From assembly GCA_002150815.3 (NCBI GenBank), contig NDFF03000009.1:42076-106075 (forward strand): 64,000 nucleotides of DNA, written 5' to 3'. Position 1 is the stretch's first letter. Each line of letters begins with the position of its first letter. Shown in pieces: positions 1 to 10,126 of this stretch. A program made the position numbers and the translations under genes. The notes beneath the pieces are model-generated. The model was given only the letters and a program-made list of their open reading frames with translations, searched no databases and was not told where the DNA came from. This DNA comes from Grammothele lineata (Eukaryota > Basidiomycota > Agaricomycetes > Polyporales > Polyporaceae).

Positions 1-191
1 GATATGGATGAGGGCCATGACGGAAGGGGTTGTCGGGCGTAGATAGCAGAAGAGAAGGCGCGTTCAGCGGAGAGGACAAGCGGTGTAGGTCGGGGGCGGG
101 TCGCGGACAAGAGGTAGGAAGTACTAATGCGGGATGAAGACGGCAGGCGCGGGGGCAGGGGGAGGGCGCGGCGGGCTGCTGACCGCAACAT
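1..191 (-). CDS. 5' end of a gene for a probable mitochondrial protein, cut by the window edge
   Basis: On the minus strand an ATG at 189-191 opens a frame that stays open to the window edge (63 codons, no stop). It begins MLRSAARRALPLPPRLPSSS and continues rich in Arg, Ser, Ala and Pro with almost no acidic residues, containing RAFSSAIYARQPLP. This is the composition of a mitochondrial matrix-targeting presequence. The mature protein lies outside the window, so its function cannot be named. Upstream (192-430) is GC-rich sequence suitable for a promoter and 5' leader. An ATG 8 nt upstream in another frame gives a less protein-like reading. The start is inferred from presequence character only; an intron near the left edge cannot be excluded. 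Confidence 0.5.
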   Translation of the reverse strand, partial: MLRSAARRALPLPPRLPSSSRISTSYLLSATRPRPTPLVLSAERAFSSAIYARQPLPSWPSSI

Positions 192-981
192 GGCACATCG
201 TTTCTTGGGAGATGCTGGAGAGGAGGAGAGGGGGACGTCGGGAACGTATTACAGGCGCGACGGGGATCGACCGCGCGTGACAGCCGAGGGCGAGTGCCAT
301 GAGCGTTCGTCAGCGGATGCCGAGTCCGACCTCTTCGGCGCTCGTCTCTCAATGAGCTCCCGATCCAATCGACCCACGCTGTGCTCGGCCCGTTCTCCCC
401 CGTCTCTGCCCGAGCCAGGTCAAACAAATGACAGACTCCGCCTGCTCAGCACCCTGCGCACGCTGGCTTCAAGTCAAAGGTGCAATCCCCTGCGTCGACA
501 TACCCGGCCAAACATCTGCACCCGGAATACTTGGAGTCACATCTGATAACCACGCCCAGGGCCGCTGCCCGTCGCTCAGTCGTTCAGACGGCCCAAACCC
601 CTCATCACCGTCTCAGTTCCCTGCACAGCACCTCGTGCGAAGATACGCACGACAGCTAATGATTCTATATTCAAAAGCCATTGCAAATACTGGGCCTACC
701 GCGGGCCCGCACGTGTAGCAGAACCTTGATAATGACTCAGTGTCTCCAATAGCCCAGCTTCTTGCTTCCCAGCTACTAGCGTTGTTTGATTTTCCTGCCG
801 CTGCATACACCATTATTGACACCTCTCCGGTCAGAAGTCTCGATAACTTCGACGACGCAGCACCCGAGCGAGTCGCGCATGAGCAAGCAGCTTAAGTTGG
901 TACCTGCGCTGACAAGGCGCAGCCACAACGAGCCACCCTTCTCCGTCATGATCATCGTGACGGAACCCACACAATTCAGAA
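192..981. other. intergenic, no gene recognised
   Basis: About 790 bp between the divergent left-edge gene and the 3' end of the F-box gene. Several overlapping open frames occur on both strands, but none has splice-consistent extension or recognisable protein character. It probably holds the promoter of the left-edge gene and the F-box 3' UTR. Confidence 0.5.
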
Positions 982-2395
982 TCAGGAGCGATACTCCAAT
1001 GAGATAAACCCTCGCTCTCTCGCCGTGGGTAGCCTCTCTTCCAGGACCCGCTGCACCTCCGCACGACCCTTCCTCGCCTTCGCGTCGCCGTCGTCGACCT
1101 CGAACACGAGCCGCGCGAAGAAGCGGCCCTCATAGCACTCCCGCCCAAGGACGACGTCGAGACCCTCCAGGTTGAGCGAAGGCAGCGTTGCCGCACGGAT
1201 GCTCAGCCGGATCTCAGCGAGGCGCGCCGAGCAGACCCGGGAGAGCAGGATGAGCACCCACGAAAGTGAGCGGTACGCCGTTGTCGCACTGGGTTCTGAC
1301 CCGGACCGGCGCGGCGGGGAGCAGCGGATGTGCAGCGACCGCAGCGTGGTACACGGCGCGAGGTCGAACTGCGCCTCTTCTAGGATCGCTGATACAGTAG
1401 ACAATGTCAGCGCCCATATGCGAAACGCTAGAAACTGGCGTACTGGTAGGATCGCGCGACTGCGCGAGAGTCAGGTCCACGCGGTCTAGCTGTGTGCCTA
1501 CGCCTCGAAGCAAGTCGCGGAACGCCATTGCGCCCTTGCGCGTAGCGAGTGAGCACTTGAGCGAGCACAAGTGCCTGTGCCCAGTATTCGAAAGCAGCCA
1601 CTCCACGAGCGGCTCGACGTAAATGTCGCAGGAAACGTCGAGGTGCCTGAGGTCCGGTAGTGTGTTGTCCTCTCGCGCCTCCGAGTCCGCGGCGTCTTCC
1701 TGGGCTACATTAGCAGCCGAAGCGGCTCGACACGGAAGCCATTCCGCCGACAAGAGGCACAGAGATTGTAGGAGGGGGAACGCGCGGAAGAGTCCGACGA
1801 AGTCCGCGAAGGACATGGCGCGGCAGCCATTCACGGATAGCGTGCGCACATACGGGAAGGCCGCCGCGAGGAAGGCCGCCGTGTCGGGGCTAAGCGTGAA
1901 CTCGGACAGACGTAAGATGTGTACCCGTGGAAAGACGAGCTCAGGTGCCGATGCTAATGCGGGCGCCGCGTCTCCCTCCCTCGACGAAAGAGCGGGCAAC
2001 GGGGAGAAGGTATCGCGAAGCCAGATAAGGCTCTCCACGGCGTCCCCAGGTTTGTCGGGTACCGCGCGCGCGACACGTCCATGCCCGAACGCGGGCCAGC
2101 CGAAGGTGGTGGCACGACCGCAGCCCTCCCACCACGCTTTGGACGGGGAGGAAGCGCGCCCGCGAAGCTCGAGGTCGCGGACAAGGGACCTGATATCGGG
2201 ACGGCGCACGACGAAATCCATGAAGAGGCCGGTGCGAAGAGAGGGGTCGAGAGACACCCGCCGGAAGAGGTGGTGGCGCGCGCTCGAAAGCCAGGTGCGG
2301 CAGACAAGACTGCAAGCATGGAGGGCGGGTTTGTCGTCGTGCAACAGGCTTAGTACCTCGTCGATGAGTTCGCAGGGGAGGTGGGCGATGGGCAT
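982..2395 (-). CDS. F-box protein (two exons)
   Basis: Predicted 452-aa F-box protein, a substrate receptor of SCF ubiquitin ligases. Exons (minus): 2395-1444 and 1388-982. The 55-nt intron (1443-1389) has GTACGC at the donor, GCTGAC as branch site and ATCAG at the acceptor, and joins codons in phase 1. The F-box starts at once: MPIAHLPCELIDEVLSLLHD followed by ALHACSLVCRTWL. The rest is a variable region with irregular leucine-rich stretches (HILRLSEFTL, VRTLSVNGCRAMSF, LRHLDVSCDIYVEP), as in the large F-box families of Agaricomycetes. The ATG at 2395 is preferred to an in-frame ATG at 2509 because it starts directly on the F-box and lies about 110 bp downstream of a TATA-like element. The substrate is unknown. 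Confidence 0.75.
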
Positions 2396-2507
2396 GGCGG
2401 GAGTCAAGTGCGCCAAGGGCGCTGTCAATGAGTGCTGCTGGATCCCATGGGGTAGATATTCGGGCGGCCTGGAAGAATGATCAGCCAAGGGGTGCGGGAT
2501 GCCATAC

Positions 2508-2515
2508 ACATATAA
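2508..2515 (-). promoter_or_regulatory. TATA-like element upstream of the F-box gene
   Basis: Minus-strand TTATATG-type sequence about 110 bp upstream of the preferred start at 2395, a usual fungal TATA spacing when a short 5' leader is allowed. It also argues against the in-frame ATG at 2509. Sequence resemblance only. Confidence 0.35.
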
Positions 2516-2954
2516 GCTCGATACTTACCTATGCGCGGCAAATGGTGGTCGAGATCGCGCACCGTGCGCGTGAGGCCCCTGAAGGAATGTCGAGATGGAC
2601 GGCTGCAGATGATTGGCTAATACGAGGGCGGCACTTGCGCCTTAGAATCCAGGAGCTTTGGCAAGAAAGGGCTCCTCTTGGCGCGGGACTTAAGTGCTTC
2701 ATCGGACTGAGAGACACTGATCTTCCTTCACAAAGGGATTACGGCCGTCTCTGCGCATGTTAACCCACTGCGTCGGTGGCTGAGACCGACTCGCCGAGAC
2801 CGACGCGAGATGCGACGAGGACCCCACCAGACCGCCACCAGCCCGATGTCCTAATTCGGACGTCATACAAGCACGATTACGTGAGAGGGAGCAGCCCCAG
2901 GCCTAAAGCACGCCGCACTCGAGGCGTAGCGGTCGGCCTCCGCTCGCTACCACC

Positions 2955-4428
2955 ATGTTCTCCTCATTTTTCTCGTGAGTCTCTCCGCGCCCGCCTGCGT
3001 CGTATCCCTCTCATGCTCACACAGCACCGCGCCTCCCACCGACCCCCATGCGCCCAACTTCCATCCCGTGTCCGCCGCCGTCCAGCCCTCGGAGCTTTAT
3101 GGAGAGCTTGAGTCCAAAGACACCGAGTGGGCCTGCCCGGGCGGGTTCGCGGTAGAGACGCAGATTTTCTATACCTTCCTGGAGGATGGCACATCTCTCA
3201 TGTGCCAAGTGATCCACTCTTCGGTTGGGTGCGTCCCTTGCAATCATCATCTTTTGGCCTTTGCGTCTCACAATCATTCCCCGCCCGTTCCGCTCCGTCC
3301 TCTCCCGACGCGCAGTGTATGGTACCCGACAATCCAGTTTACATGCAAGATATACAACCCCAACACTAAGGAAAAGACATGGAAGTCCGTCAACGTTACC
3401 AACTTCACGGTCGCGCCCTCGGGGCTCGACAAACGTTCATGCAAGGCGGACGAGTTCTCCATTACTTACAAGGCGAAACCGAGTGCAGACGTCCCCGAGC
3501 AGTATACCGTCACCGCCAACCTCGACACCGACCTGCAGATCACCCTCACCATCTCGCGGGCCGCCTCCGCGCCGGGCTTCAAGGTCGGCAAGGGCCCCAC
3601 AGGTGGCTTCTCGTACTTTGGCCCGGACACGAAGAACCCGGAGGGGTACGTTGTCCACCGCTTCTGGCCGCTCTACAAGGCGTCCGGTATGCTCGTCCAC
3701 CGCGGCGCGGCTGTGCCTGTGAACGGTCCGGGCATGTTCGTGCACGCGATCCAGGGCATGCGCCCGAACCTCGTCGCCGCTCGCTGGAACTTCGCGCACT
3801 TCCAGAGCCCCGCGCACGGCGGCGTGTCCGCGATCCAAATGGAGTTCACCACTATAGACGCGTACGGGCGCAAGGGCGCCGGATCGGGCTTTGTCGCTGT
3901 CAATGTTGGCGGGCTCGTCCTCGGCGGAAAGCTCGCGGCCGTGACGGCGGAGACGAAGTGGCCCGACGAGGACCAGGCGGCGAGCGCTGGCGTCATCTCG
4001 CGCGCGGCGCACACGAAGACGGCGCACGATCCCGACACGGGATACAACGCGCCGACGGAGTTGACCTTCCGCTGGGCTGCGCCATCGGTGCTCGCGGATG
4101 CGCCTGGTTCCATCGATGCAGCCGTGACTCTCGATGTCGGCCCTCCAGACGCAATGAAGGGATTGATTGAGAAGGTCGATGTCCTAGCGGAGATTCCGTA
4201 CGTTATCAAGACGATGGTTAACTATGTCGCGGGCACGAAGCCGTATATCTATCAGGTGCGTTCTCGTTCTGGATTGTCTCTAACCATGTTCTAACAGGCA
4301 CGACTGCACAGTGGCTGAACCCCGGCGCGAAGATGCATGTCAGTTTACCCGCGGGGATCATTGAGGGTGTGTCGGACAAGTTGGAGGTTGAAGGAATACT
4401 GTACACCGAGGCCACGTTCATCTCGTAA
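2955..4428 (+). CDS. SVF1: Svf1-family survival factor (four exons)
   Basis: Exons 2955-2974, 3025-3228, 3316-4255 and 4312-4428 join in frame to 426 aa. The protein matches the Svf1 family (oxidative and cold stress survival; linked in yeast to sphingolipid metabolism and ceramide transport). Seen: CACC ATG start; tiny first exon MFSSFFS; family blocks TEWACPGGFAVETQIFYTFL, WYPTIQFTCKIYNPNTKEKT, GPTGGFSYFGPD, HFQSPAHGGVSAIQMEF and a C terminus ending VEGILYTEATFIS. Introns of 50, 87 and 56 nt have normal GT..AG ends and matching phases. An earlier AG (4297) in the last intron would bring a stop, so 4311 is chosen. The short hydrophobic N terminus resembles the amphipathic helix that attaches yeast Svf1 to Golgi membranes (family knowledge). 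Confidence 0.9.
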
Positions 4429-5160
4429 TCGGCTCGAACGAGGATACCAAGTCAACCATGTGTAATTGTATGCTACGTTGCAACTCCGAATGTGCTTCCG
4501 GGTCCCGGAATCGGTCCTTAACTTCTCAGATCTGAGCAATGGCCGAACCAGGGACAGGTAGACCGCAGTGGGACAGCAGAAGCATCAGAGAGTTTACACA
4601 TACTACTTCCAGCCCCCGTCACGGTTAAGCTTGGACGTTCATATCCTCAGCGGGCTTATTTAGTCGTGTGAATGGCGTTGGAATGGCGCGTGACTCGGAT
4701 CAGTTGCCACCCGAGCTTGCCACCGAGGAGTCGGTGCTCGCTACTTACTGCCAGTTTGCGGCGTCCAGACTACGTTCACAACTGTCTGCATCCCAGTACC
4801 ACGACATAACAACCAATCAGGCAGCCAGACACCAGCTTTTTCCATGTCATCTGGTGTAAGCAATGAATTCGCGTATGTCCGTATACATGATTTGGCTGCA
4901 GTTGCCTTGCTGAACTCAGGTCTACCAGTCTTGAAGCGCACGCCCGTGGCGTGCTAGACATGTGTCAGACACTGCTCTCGGCCCAACGAAAACAAGGGAC
5001 ACTTACGAGGTTAGTATACGACAAAAGCTCTATTTACTCGCTCGCGGCTGAATGAGCCATAATCTAGTGACAGCGCCGTGAGTACACTTCGTTGGGACGG
5101 CGAGGCTACCTCGAGCCGGCAGCTCATTCGAAGGCATCGAGACTGATCACAGCAGTCTAG
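4429..5160. other. intergenic; may hold the first exon of the next gene
   Basis: About 730 bp. It includes the Svf1 3' UTR and the promoter of the F-box gene at 5161. An ATG at 5052 followed after 26 nt by GTGAGT (5078) could be the missing first exon of that gene, but its phase does not fit the TAG acceptor at 5158-5160. No other gene seen. Confidence 0.4.
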
Positions 5161-7134
5161 TTACGCTCCTCAGCGGCGACCATTCTGTCAGCCATTGACA
5201 CTCTCCAGACGACATTCTCAGAGATTAGCACGCAAATCAATTCGCGTTGCGCTATCCACCGTCTCCCGGTGGAACTCCTCACTCGCATCTTCTTGATGAC
5301 GACCGAGGAGGCCAGAGATCCTACAAAGCAAGAGCTTCGCACAGGTTATGGCCGCACCCCCGACGTCTGCAAGAGGCTTCAGCGGGAGAGGCGTTCCATC
5401 ATCACGCTATCTGGGGTCTGCAAGAGGTGGCGCGACCTCATGCTCAACTATCTGGCCATGTGGATTTATGTTGACTGCGGTAACCGCGAGCAACTCGCTG
5501 CGTTCCAGGCTCGGGCGCAATCTCTACCGCTTTCCCTTGTGATAGATGTGGATCATATGCCCCTCCTTTCTCAGAGGGAACTCCCACCATATCTGCGTCG
5601 GTTATGGTTAGATAGTGGAGAAATCGAAGAAGATGAGATCGACGTCGAAGTGGACGAAGACGAAATTCCGGACGAGATTCTTCACGAGTGGGATACCGAA
5701 GTCATCATATTTCAAGGAATGACTGATTTTATAGATGACGATCAAACATTTGGAGGAGACGGGACAAATCTGAAGTTGCGGGCGCAGGCTGCGTACACCC
5801 TACTCAAGAAGCTTCCTCCGCAAATCCGTCGGTTGGACCTAATCTCTCGTTCGACCAAGATTGCAGTCGAAACCCTGCTTAGCGGATTCAACCCCCCGCA
5901 TCTTGAATGCCTCACACTTACCTTGTCTAACCTACGCGACCATTCTGCTCATTGGGATTTTCGTCCCGTGTACCTGTTTCCTAAGCACGCAGCCAATTCT
6001 CTTCTCAAAGCGCTGGCGATATGTCGAGCATCCACATGGCTTCCCGCAAACCGATTTCCCTGCCTAACCCATCTGTTCCTCTCATTCGAGTTCAAAACAG
6101 TCTTTCTTCCATCGCTTCTATCCTTGCTGGGGCGTACGCCTAGTCTCTCTATCCTCCATCTCTCAGCCGCGCAAATCGTGTTCGATTCCACGCCGACAGT
6201 ACCGTTCCAACCGCATATAGTGGTGCTTTCGAAACTCCAATCCCTAGCGTTCACTCGCTGTCCGCTCGAATCACTTCGACTTATTTACTTCATTCAAGCC
6301 CGGCCCAAGATCCTCATACGTTCCAATGAAATGTTGTGCCGACATGACGATTCCTTTTCATTCAACTCCAGCCATGCTTTCACCGACTTCACCGCAATCG
6401 ACGTGCAGGTGACGGATCGCGACTTTCGTATCGTGACGGATGGTCCTGCGGCTTCCTTCGGGATGAAGGAGTCTTCCCAATCTGGTACGGGTCACTTTAG
6501 CAACTGGGCCCAATTCCGCACCTGGCTTCCGCTCGACCGCATCACGTCCCTCCGGCTGGCCGTCGTGGAGAAAGCCGTGAGCGCGCTCCTCGAGATCATC
6601 CCCTACGCCCCACAGCTCGCCGACCTCGCTATCCGACTCGGCACGAAACGATTTAATTTGAACGACTCTCACATACTGATGGACAAGGACATCCTGGACG
6701 AGCTTCGCGTCCTCTGCGCCGGGCTCTCGGCTCGGCCGTTACTGTGCCCGGAGCTACGTTCGCTAGCTATTCGCTCAGAATGCTCAGAATACATGGATCT
6801 GAGCAAGTACTGCGACACCGTCGAAGCTATGCTCGTCTGTCGCGCTGAGGCGGGACACCCGCTCGAAACGCTCGTCATCAAACCTGAGAGTGACATATCT
6901 GTCCCCAGGTCCGACGGCGTGTCGAATGGCCGGCGGATTTCTATCCGGGAAGCGTTCCGCACGCTCGAGGAGCATGTAACGGAGCTGCACACATACGAGC
7001 CACATGAGGTCATCACGAGCGAAGGGCTGTATCGGATTGATGCTAAATGGGCGCAGATGGAGGAGGAGGAACAGCGATACTGGAAGTTGGCCCCGGAGTT
7101 CTTACCAGACGTCGCACAAGCAGAAGAGTGGTAG
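5161..7134 (+). CDS. F-box protein, large; 5' exon unresolved
   Basis: A single long exon encodes about 657 residues ending in TAG at 7132-7134. Near the N terminus is a coil-like segment (TILSAIDTLQTTFSEISTQI), then the F-box: IHRLPVELLTRIF, an acidic insert, and LSGVCKRWRDLMLNYLAMWIY. This is the usual layout of the big Agaricomycete F-box family. The remainder has weak leucine-rich repeats (RRLDLISRS, LECLTLTLSNLRD, LSILHLSAAQI). The frame is open back to 5161 but has no ATG before the F-box core; the first in-frame ATG (5296) would cut the F-box. The start therefore must lie on an upstream exon, with the acceptor probably at or shortly after 5160 (CTGAT branch near 5142). Probably an SCF receptor; target unknown. 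Confidence 0.7.
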   Translation, partial: LRSSAATILSAIDTLQTTFSEISTQINSRCAIHRLPVELLTRIFLMTTEEARDPTKQELRTGYGRTPDVCKRLQRERRSIITLSGVCKRWRDLMLNYLAMWIYVDCGNREQLAAFQARAQSLPLSLVIDVDHMPLLSQRELPPYLRRLWLDSGEIEEDEIDVEVDEDEIPDEILHEWDTEVIIFQGMTDFIDDDQTFGGDGTNLKLRAQAAYTLLKKLPPQIRRLDLISRSTKIAVETLLSGFNPPHLECLTLTLSNLRDHSAHWDFRPVYLFPKHAANSLLKALAICRASTWLPANRFPCLTHLFLSFEFKTVFLPSLLSLLGRTPSLSILHLSAAQIVFDSTPTVPFQPHIVVLSKLQSLAFTRCPLESLRLIYFIQARPKILIRSNEMLCRHDDSFSFNSSHAFTDFTAIDVQVTDRDFRIVTDGPAASFGMKESSQSGTGHFSNWAQFRTWLPLDRITSLRLAVVEKAVSALLEIIPYAPQLADLAIRLGTKRFNLNDSHILMDKDILDELRVLCAGLSARPLLCPELRSLAIRSECSEYMDLSKYCDTVEAMLVCRAEAGHPLETLVIKPESDISVPRSDGVSNGRRISIREAFRTLEEHVTELHTYEPHEVITSEGLYRIDAKWAQMEEEEQRYWKLAPEFLPDVAQAEEW

Positions 7135-7287
7135 CCCTGTAACGGATCCCGCTTACCCATGTGGCGGAGGGTGGAGAGGCAGGCACGTCAAACCAGTCAT
7201 GATATCGTCCATGTAGCCTGTGATCGTATGTTACAATGGGTTTCCTATCCGATGGATGTATAAGGCGGATCGCCCCGGCCAACGTCG

Positions 7288-9600
7288 TTATTGGGTGTAT
7301 CCCGCTGAAGAGCCCGAGCCCGAATGAGTCGAGGAGACCTTCGATGCCGGCGCAGAAAGCGACTGCACAAGTGGTGATTGGGAATGATACCGGTACGGAT
7401 GGCGACCCTTGCCTTTGCCTTTGCTTTGCACCCTGCCCTGGCTGTGTGTCTCGGGGTCGTGTGGATGATCCTCAAATGTGACGGTCGTGTCACGCTGGAT
7501 CTCAACGACGATCTCGCGCGAGGTTGGTTGCTGCGTACGCGCCGGCGAAGCAGCAGTCAGAACCAGCGGCTGACGAGTGAGACACTTATCCTCACCATGG
7601 CATCAACAATTGCGCGTACACTCCTCCTTGAGATGCTACTAGACGCGGAGAGTAGGTTTGGAAGGGTGTGGTGCCCTATCTTCTCTGCTTGGGCACGGAG
7701 CTTCTCTCGCGCATTGAGCATCGCGAGGAGCGAGGAGCTATATACTGTCGGAGAAAACGGTGAGGCGTCTAAAGGAGAAAACCAACAGCAGAACGCACAT
7801 CGGGCACCAATGTAATAAAACATGACGTATGCCGATGTCGTAGGAAGCAGGATAACCTAAATGCGGAGAGACGGAGACGATCCGCAGGGATTGAGAGGCT
7901 GAGTCAACGGGCTGGCGATGTCACTCACGCTGATCAATGAGAGGATAGCAAAGAAACTAAAGAGCAGATGTAAGAGGGTTGGAAAGGAGACACGAAGGCG
8001 ACAACGCTCACCTTGTCGCAAATCCCGTATTAATTGTGTAGAAAAGCTATTTATAGTTGAGACTTGAAGGTGCTCCTCAGATAGACCGTAGACTCACCAA
8101 TCTATTGATTAGACGATTGGCGCTTCAAACGGACATCGTCAATTTGACTGTTGTGGACGGTATCTGGCGAAACAACATACCCTGGGGACCCAGTTCGAGA
8201 AGTTGATAGTAACGTGACTAGTGTGGCCGAGAGAAGCAAGTCCGTGAAAGCCGTTACAGAGCTTAGCGCGATATCAAAGGGCTGAAGGACCGAAGTTTCG
8301 TGAGCACTTGCATAGCGGAGCGTGATCTCGAACCTACTGTGAGTGTGGCGAACCCTGTGAGGGTTTTCAACGGAACGCTGGTAACCCGTCAAGCAAAGTC
8401 AGTCATCAGGTGAATGCGACAACTACATATGCAAACCCTTTCGCAAAGAGTACTATGATATTGGTCAACATTAGCGGACTGGAAGTGTAAAACGCTAGAG
8501 GGAACATACGTAGGCCTAACGCTGAAAATCACCGAAGAAGTCAGAGGCCGCTCCTCAGGCACGATAAGCGAATCTACATACCGAGGTCTGCCAATACGAA
8601 TACACTCTGGCGAAGAGTGTCAGCGTGGGGTGGTGAATGACACACTTTGGGACATACCAAAACTCCCGCCAGTAGTATACTTTTGCTCACTAGAGAATGC
8701 GTATTTAGATGTATACATCAAAGACGTTTTAAGCTCACTCACGCGTCCATATTCGATACACATAGAAGCTGTAGCGCGCCGGAATAAGGTGACGGTAGAC
8801 AGATACTAGTGCCAATACACACCTTTGGATCGTAAATATCGTGATACTCTGATCCCGTTTGACGTGAGACTGAAGGGCGTGGAGGAATAATCAACATACA
8901 AACTCACATTGTTGATAATTTGCGCCTGCGAAGGAACGTCAGATCAAGCTATGTGCTCGAGAGACGCAATGAAAACTAAACCCACAAAAGATGACCTGCA
9001 GACGCACAGCGTTAACCTCTGCAAACACATAAAGAAAGCGATGCTCACCATGGGAGGGTTGAATCCGTAATGGACCTCGGAATGAGCAGATCCCACACTG
9101 GATACAAACTCGGCATTCAGGGGGACAGTGAACGACAGGGGATAAACTCACAATCCGTCACAAAATATGCGAAGTTCAAGACGTCCAAAAGCCACAGCCA
9201 GGCCACCTAAAGCACGAAGTTACTTCCGTTTCCAGTATCTCTCTGTAACAGACGCACCATGCACTTGAGGAACCTCCGATCGCGAGGGTAGTGTAGGTAG
9301 TACCACGCTGTCTGCGCAGAGACGACTGGCCGAGAGGGGAAGTGACGTGAGTCTGCGTCGGGTTCTAACGACCGCAACTCCTGAGTACATACCGCCGAAA
9401 ATCCTAGAGTCCGTTCCCAGTTAAAATCGCACGATGCGGCGGTCGCTTAAAGAACTCACGCAGAAGTGAACATGAACCCGACGGTGATCAAACCGAGCCT
9501 AAAGCTTTATTTAGCGAGAACACAGGAACCCCGGGGATGAACCAGACTGAGAGACGTACGTGAGATCGCCCAACAAACTATCAGGCACAGTAATGGCCAT
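7288..9600 (-). CDS. DUF6534 seven-transmembrane protein, 21 short exons
   Basis: Reconstructed from splice sites; no long ORF marks it. Exons (high to low): 9600-9560, 9498-9460, 9403-9393, 9325-9258, 9206-9152, 9097-9049, 8995-8986, 8925-8908, 8848-8823, 8768-8743, 8689-8658, 8606-8582, 8521-8510, 8452-8427, 8326-8181, 8122-8098, 8046-8012, 7956-7929, 7856-7799, 7744-7596, 7530-7288. They sum to 1122 nt, 373 aa, all phases consistent. Family features of basidiomycete DUF6534 proteins: MAITVPDSLLGDLTLGLITV, VVSAQTAWYYLHYPRDRRF, VAWLWLLDVLNFAYFVTD, TIQSFYVYRIWTLSK, PFDIALSSVTAFTDLLLSAT, SRTG...NRLLFYTINTGFATS and YSSSLLAMLNAREKLR. Seven hydrophobic segments are visible (about 14-38, 49-73, 94-113, 118-147, 160-184, 205-229, 232-252) before a polar tail. 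Function unknown. Least certain: the weak GAG acceptor before 8326 and the 12-nt exon 8521-8510, which could be skipped without frameshift. It lies tail-to-tail with the F-box gene. Confidence 0.8.
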
Positions 9601-9768
9601 AGCGGCTCCCCTTGGTGAAGACCGCGCCCGAAGCGCGGTTAGCGGCCAGAACGTCCAGAGGGAAGGGAAAGCACGGGTGGGAGGGAGGAGGGGGCGGGAA
9701 ACGGCGACGACTGATGACCATGGTGATTTTTACCTATAGGGACGGCGGAAGAGACTCGGTGGGATCTC

Positions 9769-10126
9769 CTATCTTGGAGCCGGCGGTGCGGGGTAGCATG
9801 GGGCTGCCATCCCTCGCGGCTCAATTCGATCTGCGCGGCGCGGCGCGCACGTGCCCGGGAGTAACAACCGATTCTCCGCCAGCTCGCACAGGGTCGCACA
9901 GGGTCGAGAGGTGATATATCGACCGCCACGCTGTGCCTTTTTCGAGATATAGATAGCAGCAAATGAACTCTGCCCGGAGCACTTTGAGCGATAGTCTGAA
10001 GCATTAGTCGCATTAACATGATCGAGTCCAGCGTGATCGACAGCACAGCGGGTCGCATCAGTACTCACTCGCAGTGTCGCAGTGGGAGCCGTCCGTCTCC
10101 ACTTCTGGGAGAACACTCTGAATCAT
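9769..10126 (-). CDS. possible small hypothetical protein (two exons)
   Basis: Weak candidate of 94 aa. Exons 10126-10069 and 9995-9769 join in phase around a 73-nt intron with GTGAGT donor, a GACTAAT-like branch site and CTTCAG acceptor. A TATAAGA element sits at 10175-10181, about 50 bp before the ATG. The product starts MIQSVLPEVETDGSHCDTA, has several cysteines and ends in a proline-rich APPAPR. No family recognised and no homologue known to me. Shadow ORFs overlap on both strands, so this may be chance. Confidence 0.2.

Noticed and set aside
127..546. 139-codon plus-strand frame at the left edge
   Set aside because: Arg/Gly/Ser-rich reading of the opposite strand of the left-edge gene and its promoter; no splice extension or family likeness.
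1623..2480. 285-codon plus-strand frame
   Set aside because: Antisense to the F-box gene; composition (Arg, Ser, Ala) is that of a GC-rich shadow frame.
7378..7815. 145-codon plus-strand frame
   Set aside because: Overlaps exons 20-21 of the minus-strand DUF6534 gene, whose phases and motifs are convincing.
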